The translations under genes were made by a program, and so were the position numbers. A stretch of 64,000 nt of DNA from Bacillota bacterium (GTDB taxonomy: Bacteria > Bacillota > Clostridia > Oscillospirales > Ruminococcaceae): positions 1 to 64,000 of the forward strand of contig JAEZDD010000004.1 in the NCBI GenBank assembly GCA_023429785.1, in the 5' to 3' direction. A model generated the notes under the pieces. It worked only from the letters and a program-made list of their open reading frames with translations. It searched no databases and was not told the DNA's origin. This document shows positions 60,061 to 64,000 of the stretch, in pieces. The stretch's first letter is position 1. Each line of letters begins with the position of its first letter.

Positions 60061-60792
60061 TTATTTAAATATAAATTCGGTCTGAAAGCATATCGTTTCT
60101 AAAACCATGCCGATAATGACAGCGCCGCTGTCTGTGATGTCGGCATACAAATCAATCGTGTCACCCAGTCTGGCTTCATTAATATAGTTTATACGAAAGT
60201 TGTCAACATCCTTTTCAAAAACCTCTTGAGTCATGACGTCACTCGCCATGTCAGCATATCTCGCATTATAGACATGACCGTTTTCGTCAAGGTCGGATAT
60301 TCTGACCTGCCTGTTTCCCACCAGCTTCAAATTATTGCTGGATATTTTTGTCAAGTCGTTTGCGGTAATTTCCTTATCTAAAAGCTGAGGCATATTAAAA
60401 TTATAAACTGAAGGCTTATAAATACTTCTGGTGACAGGATTCGCCAGAACCCACCCACTTTTCATACTTACTGCAATTTCGCCGCTTTCAAAAACCATTT
60501 CAGTGCCTCTTAAAAAAAGCGCACCCTGCTTCCCGCATTCCCATGTTGAGTTTTTGAGAGTATTCTGACTTGTCGGATAGTGATTGATTTTCAGGCTGAT
60601 TCGGGAAAGAAGAAAAACCATCTGCTTGTCGAGAAGCTCCTGATGACCATAGCCCTTTTTTGTATAATCATAGCCGGCCAGCTCAGCCGCAATCTCGAGC
60701 ATTGTTGAGATTTTCATTCTCCCCTTATAATCGCATCCATAAAAATTAACCCGTTCTTCGACAGTGCATATTGCCTTGTTTTCTACGTCCAC
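60061..60792 (-). CDS. Acyl-ACP thioesterase (FatA/FatB-like)
   Basis: The enzyme releases fatty acids from acyl carrier protein. The 243 residues form a double hot-dog fold. The N-terminal half contains VEERVNFYGCDYKGRMKISTMLEIAAE and the C-terminal half holds the catalytic region VRISDLDENGHVYNARYADM with the conserved Asp, Asn and His. Length is typical of bacterial members. The start is GTG, 21 bp after serS. Confidence 0.93.
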   Translation of the reverse strand: MDVENKAICTVEERVNFYGCDYKGRMKISTMLEIAAELAGYDYTKKGYGHQELLDKQMVFLLSRISLKINHYPTSQNTLKNSTWECGKQGALFLRGTEMVFESGEIAVSMKSGWVLANPVTRSIYKPSVYNFNMPQLLDKEITANDLTKISSNNLKLVGNRQVRISDLDENGHVYNARYADMASDVMTQEVFEKDVDNFRINYINEARLGDTIDLYADITDSGAVIIGMVLETICFQTEFIFK

Positions 60793-60813
60793 TTTTAACT
60801 AACCTCACTAGCA

Positions 60814-62094
60814 TTATTTTATAATTGTCTTTCCGCCCATATACATCTGAAGCGCCTTCGGAATGTTCACTGTGCCGTCTTCGTTAAGATTATTTTCAAG
60901 AAAAGCAATCAGCATACGAGGTGGCGCAACAACTGTATTGTTAAGTGTGTGTGCAAAATACTTCTCGCCGTCGGCATTCTTAACTCTAATCCCAAGTCGT
61001 CGAGCCTGTGCATCACCGAGGTTTGAACAGCTCCCCACTTCAAAATACTTCTGCTGACGTGGTGACCATGCCTCAACATCAATGCTCTTTACCTTTAAAT
61101 CTGCTAAATCCCCAGAACAGCATTCGAGCGTCCTCACCGGAATATCAAGCGTGCGGAAAAAATCAACCGTGTTTTTATAAAGCCTTGTGAACCACTCAGC
61201 ACTTTCCTCCGGCTTGCACACAACAATCATTTCCTGCTTTTCAAACTGGTGAATTCGATATACGCCACGCTCCTCAATCCCGTGAGCGCCAACCTCTTTT
61301 CTAAAGCAAGGCGAATAGCTCGTCAGCGTTTTTGGAAGTTCTTCTTCAGGCAGAATTGTATCGATAAACTTCCCTATCATTGAGTGCTCACTTGTCCCGA
61401 TTAAATACAAGTCCTCGCCCTCGATTTTATACATCATGTTTTCCATTTCAGAAAAGCTCATTACTCCGGTAACAACATCGCTTCTAATCATAAAAGGAGG
61501 AATGCAGTAGGTGAACCCCCTGTCAATCATAAAGTCACGCGCATAGGATAAAATACCCGAATGGAGACGGGCGATATCCCCCATCATATAATAAAAGCCG
61601 TTTCCGCTTGTCTTTCTTGCACTTTCGATATCAATGCCATTGAGCTTTTCCATGATAGCAACATGGTATGGGACTTCAAAATCGGGAACAACAGGCTCGC
61701 CAAAACGTTCAACCTCAACATTCTCGCTGTCATCCTTCCCTATCGGGACAGTTTCGTCGATAATGTTTGGGATAACCAGCATGATTTCACGAACCTTTGC
61801 CTCAAGCTCGCCCTCTAAAAGCTCAAGCTCAGAAAGCTCCTTGCCTATGGCCTCAACCTTTAGCTTGACCTGCATTGCCTCGTCCTTCAAGCCCTTGCTC
61901 ATCAGCCCGCCGATTTCTTTGGAAATTGAATTTCTCTGACCTCTTAAATCGTCACAGCGAGTTTTTGTTTCCCTATATTTGGTGTCAAGCTCTACAACCT
62001 CGTCAACAAGCTGAAGCTTCCCATGTTGAAATTTTTTCTTCATATTCTCTTTGACTAATTCTGGATTTGTTCTGATTAACTTAATATCTAACAT
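60814..62094 (-). CDS. serS: Seryl-tRNA synthetase
   Basis: This class II synthetase has 426 residues, the usual length. An N-terminal coiled-coil arm binds the tRNA (about 25-105). The catalytic motifs are present: motif 2 in FRKEVGAHGIEERGVYRIHQFEKQEM and motif 3 in NTVVAPPRMLIAFLENNLNEDG, quoted in part. It lies 41 bp after parB, with a parS site in the gap. No T-box leader is present, so it probably depends on the parA promoter. Confidence 0.98.
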   Translation of the reverse strand: MLDIKLIRTNPELVKENMKKKFQHGKLQLVDEVVELDTKYRETKTRCDDLRGQRNSISKEIGGLMSKGLKDEAMQVKLKVEAIGKELSELELLEGELEAKVREIMLVIPNIIDETVPIGKDDSENVEVERFGEPVVPDFEVPYHVAIMEKLNGIDIESARKTSGNGFYYMMGDIARLHSGILSYARDFMIDRGFTYCIPPFMIRSDVVTGVMSFSEMENMMYKIEGEDLYLIGTSEHSMIGKFIDTILPEEELPKTLTSYSPCFRKEVGAHGIEERGVYRIHQFEKQEMIVVCKPEESAEWFTRLYKNTVDFFRTLDIPVRTLECCSGDLADLKVKSIDVEAWSPRQQKYFEVGSCSNLGDAQARRLGIRVKNADGEKYFAHTLNNTVVAPPRMLIAFLENNLNEDGTVNIPKALQMYMGGKTIIK

Positions 62095-62117
62095 TTATAT
62101 TCCCCTTTAGCTATTTT

Positions 62118-62133
62118 TGTTCCACGTGGAACA
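62118..62133. other. parS centromere-like site 2
   Basis: TGTTCCACGTGGAACA is a perfect 16-bp palindrome that fits the Bacillus parS consensus TGTTNCACGTGAAACA with one difference. It lies between parB and serS. Confidence 0.92.
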
Positions 62134-62135
62134 AT

Positions 62136-62999
62136 TTATACATCCTTTTCAAACAGCTTTGCGAGCGCTGTTAAATCATCTCTGTTATAAAACTCAATTT
62201 GGATAATCCCCTTGTTCCTTGACTGGCTGACGGTGACCTTTCGGCCCAGCTCCTGATTGAGCGCCAGCTCAACCTCTTTATAATATGAGTCAGTCAGCTC
62301 GGCTTTTTTCTTCCCGTCAGACTTTTTCTTCTCGGGATTGTTCACAAGCTTAGCGCATAGCTTTTCAAGATTTCGAACAGTCAGCATATCGTCCTTGCAC
62401 TCGTTTGCTATTTCAAGCCTTAGCTCCTCATTTTCTATTCCGGCGAGAACCTTGGCATGTCCTATCGTGATTTCGCCCTTTCTGAGCATTTCCTTGATAG
62501 GCTGCTGAAGCTTTAATGCTCTTAGGCAGTTCGCGACAACCGAACGTGACTTCCCGACAATTTTCGAAACCTGCTCCTGGGTCATGTCGTATGTGTCAAT
62601 AAGCTCCTGATAGCCAAGCGCCTCCTCAATCGGGTTGAGATTTTCTCTTTGGAGGTTTTCGATTAAGGCAACCTGCATCGTTTCGCTGTCTGAAAGCTCC
62701 CTGATATTAACAGGAACCTCTTCAAGCCCGAGCATTCTGCAAGCACGCCATCTTCTCTCTCCGGCGACAATCTGATAATTCCCATTCGGTAAAGGTCTGA
62801 CCAGCAAAGGTTGCAGCAAGCCGTGCTGTTTAATAGAATCCGCCAGCGTTGTAATCGCTTCGTCGTCAAAATCCATACGCGGCTGAGATTTATTTGGTTC
62901 AATTTCGGATATTCTTAAAGTCAGTGATGAGCTTGATTCAGCCGAATTGTCAAAAAACAGTGCGTCCATACCCATTCCAAGCCCTAGTTTTTTTGCCAT
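62136..62999 (-). CDS. parB: Chromosome partitioning protein ParB (Spo0J)
   Basis: ParB binds parS, spreads as a CTP-dependent clamp and loads SMC. The 287 residues contain box I/II of the ParB CTPase domain (LVRPLPNGNYQIVAGERRWRACRMLGL with the GERRxRA motif, and ALIENLQRENLNPIEEA), a helix-turn-helix (MTQEQVSKIVGKSRSVVANCLRAL) and a C-terminal dimerisation domain. The ATG overlaps the last base of the parA stop (TAATG). A parS site follows the stop by 2 bp. Confidence 0.97.
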   Translation of the reverse strand: MAKKLGLGMGMDALFFDNSAESSSSLTLRISEIEPNKSQPRMDFDDEAITTLADSIKQHGLLQPLLVRPLPNGNYQIVAGERRWRACRMLGLEEVPVNIRELSDSETMQVALIENLQRENLNPIEEALGYQELIDTYDMTQEQVSKIVGKSRSVVANCLRALKLQQPIKEMLRKGEITIGHAKVLAGIENEELRLEIANECKDDMLTVRNLEKLCAKLVNNPEKKKSDGKKKAELTDSYYKEVELALNQELGRKVTVSQSRNKGIIQIEFYNRDDLTALAKLFEKDV

Positions 63000-63796
63000 T
63001 AAACTAATCCCCCTATCAGCTTCTTCTTTAATTTGTTTTCACGAGCTAAAAATTCTTCGCAGAATTGCTCATATGCTTCCGCGCCCTTTGAATTTGAATC
63101 ATAATATATTACAGGCTTCCCGAAGCTTGGCGCCTCTGAGAGCGTAACATTTCTCGGTATAACTGTGTCATAAATTTTCTTCGGGAAGTGCTTTTTCACC
63201 TCAGAAACAACGTGCGAGGTGAGATTGTATCTACCCACGAACATTGTGAAAAGAATGCCCTCAACATCAATGTTCGGACTATAATGGTCACGAACTCTTT
63301 TAATCGTGTCGTTGAGCTGTGTCAGCCCCTCAAGTGAATAGAACTCGCATTGAAGCGGAATAAGCACACTGTCACATGAAGCGAGTGCATTCAATGTTAA
63401 CATACTGAGCGATGGCGGGCAGTCGATTAATATATAATCATAATTCTGCTTTATCGCGAGAACCTGCATTTTCAGCCTTTGAATCCTGTTGTCGAGAGTA
63501 GAAAGCTCGATTTCAGCACCAGCCAGCTTCTGAGCAGAGGTGACAATGTCAAGATTTTTAAAGGCCGTTTGTATAATTGCCTCGTGAATCCTGCATGAGC
63601 CGATTATTGTCTCATAAACCGTGTTTACCACTGTTTTCTTGCGGATTCCTAGCCCTGTAGTCGTGTTCCCCTGTGCGTCAATGTCTATAACCAAAACCTT
63701 AAAACCCCTAGCTCCCAAGGAAGCCGCAAGGTTCACACAGGTTGTTGACTTCCCAACGCCACCCTTTTGATTCGAAATAGCTATTACTTTCCCCAT
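62999..63796 (-). CDS. parA: Chromosome partitioning ATPase ParA (Soj)
   Basis: This 265-residue protein has the deviant Walker A QKGGVGKST, IDIDAQGNTTTGLG, YDYILIDCPPSLSMLTLNALA and PLQCEFYSLEGLTQL, all canonical of chromosomal Soj. It works with ParB to position the origin. The ATG is preceded by GGAGGATATT. It starts the operon parA-parB-serS-thioesterase. Confidence 0.97.
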   Translation of the reverse strand: MGKVIAISNQKGGVGKSTTCVNLAASLGARGFKVLVIDIDAQGNTTTGLGIRKKTVVNTVYETIIGSCRIHEAIIQTAFKNLDIVTSAQKLAGAEIELSTLDNRIQRLKMQVLAIKQNYDYILIDCPPSLSMLTLNALASCDSVLIPLQCEFYSLEGLTQLNDTIKRVRDHYSPNIDVEGILFTMFVGRYNLTSHVVSEVKKHFPKKIYDTVIPRNVTLSEAPSFGKPVIYYDSNSKGAEAYEQFCEEFLARENKLKKKLIGGLV

Positions 63797-63830
63797 AATA
63801 TCCTCCGTTCGGTAATAATGTGATGTTTTT

Positions 63831-63859
63831 ATTATAACATTAAAAATGGAAAAAGCAAA
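63831..63859 (-). promoter_or_regulatory. Sigma-A promoter of the parA operon
   Basis: On the minus strand TTTGCT (plus 63854-63859) and TATAAT (63831-63836) are 17 nt apart. parS site 1 lies 14 bp upstream of the -35 box, where bound ParB could affect transcription. Confidence 0.75.
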
Positions 63860-63873
63860 TAGTTTTTAAAAAA

Positions 63874-63889
63874 TGTTCCACGTGGAACA
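63874..63889. other. parS centromere-like site 1
   Basis: TGTTCCACGTGGAACA, identical to site 2, lies upstream of the parA promoter and just after the terminator of the gene at the right edge. Confidence 0.93.
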
Positions 63890-63918
63890 AAAAAACTTGC
63901 AGATTTTCACCTGCAAGT
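63889..63918 (-). terminator. Terminator of the gene at the right edge
   Basis: On the minus strand ACTTGCAG and CTGCAAGT (plus 63911-63918 and 63895-63902) form an 8-bp stem with an 8-nt loop followed by seven T. The T run ends at the edge of parS site 1. Confidence 0.82.
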
Positions 63919-63927
63919 AGTTTAATT

Positions 63928-64000
63928 TTAATTATTTGGAGTGTTGACGGGTATGCGGATTACATATTCTATGTACTCATCGTTTTGTATTTTCCTTGCG
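63928..64000 (-). CDS. C-terminal end of a gene, possibly a ParB/Noc-type protein (partial)
   Basis: An open frame enters from the right edge and ends with IEYVIRIPVNTPNN and TAA, 10 bp before a terminator. Only 24 codons are visible. The EYVIRIP segment resembles the C-terminal strand of ParB/Noc proteins, and in many Clostridia a noc-like gene lies upstream of parA. The assignment is tentative. Confidence 0.4.
   Translation of the reverse strand, partial: ARKIQNDEYIEYVIRIPVNTPNN

Noticed and set aside
62095..62135. Possible T-box leader for serS
   Set aside because: The gap to parB is only 41 bp and is filled by a parS site; no T-box sequence or specifier hairpin fits.
1..64000. CRISPR arrays, insertion sequences, prophage genes and toxin-antitoxin pairs
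   Set aside because: No regularly spaced repeats, transposase motifs, integrase or phage structural genes were found on either strand.

Overview
The window looks like chromosome of a motile, endospore-forming, low-to-mid GC Firmicute of class Clostridia, probably an Oscillospiraceae/Ruminococcaceae-type organism. The evidence is a Bacillus/Clostridium-style flagellar-chemotaxis locus (sigD, cheC, cheD, fliY, fliW-csrA, flbD, TIGR02530 protein), sporulation genes (spoIIP, gpr), sigma-A promoters with 16-18 nt spacers, and strong purine-rich ribosome binding sites with frequent GTG and TTG starts. I see no phage, insertion sequence, CRISPR array or rRNA.

Layout. 1-1.4 kb: a LacI-family regulator and tRNA-Arg(CCG). 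1.4-42.7 kb: almost the whole flagellum and chemotaxis machine on the minus strand, in three transcription units. Unit 1 (flgB to a DUF342/FapA protein, 30 genes) starts at a sigma-A promoter near 42.7 kb and ends at a hairpin near 17.0 kb. It builds rod, MS/C ring, export gate, hook, stator and switch, and encodes the flagellar sigma factor. Unit 2 (cheA-cheW-cheR-cheB-cheW) starts at a sigma-A promoter at 14.8 kb and ends at 9.6 kb. Unit 3 (flgM-flgN-flgK-flgL-DUF6470-fliW-csrA-fliD-fliS-fliT-like) starts at a consensus sigma-28 promoter at 9.58 kb, so late genes follow SigD made in unit 1 and FlgM is made late. Between units 1 and 2 sits a divergent plus-strand pair, a YlqG-like FliK-related protein and a YlqH-like FlhB C-terminal domain. 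fliL, flhF and flhG are absent from their usual places, and no flagellin or chemoreceptor gene is in the window.

42.8-45.8 kb: a minus-strand operon of a YcgR-like PilZ protein, a ParA-type ATPase and a ComFB-family protein, divergent from an unknown membrane protein. 45.8-48.8 kb: spoIIP, rpsT, gpr and a small membrane protein. 49.0-54.1 kb: a type IV pilus-like cluster with a transglutaminase-like lipoprotein, a PilC/GspF platform protein, four small pilin-like or membrane-anchored proteins and a PilT-type ATPase, but no PilB or prepilin peptidase. 54.2-58.4 kb: an AGCS amino-acid:cation symporter, a YdbS/YdbT-type PH-domain pair, tRNA-Met, tRNA-Glu and a small unknown protein. 58.4-64.0 kb: guaB, then an operon parA-parB-serS-acyl-ACP thioesterase flanked by two perfect 16-bp parS sites, and at the right edge the end of a gene that may be a ParB/Noc paralogue. 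This edge is probably close to the replication origin.

The best candidates for undescribed biology are the PilZ-ParA-ComFB module beside a flagellar locus that lacks FlhF/FlhG, the PilT-only pilus-like cluster, stem-loops inside the flagellar operon, and a germination protease without the usual N-terminal propeptide.
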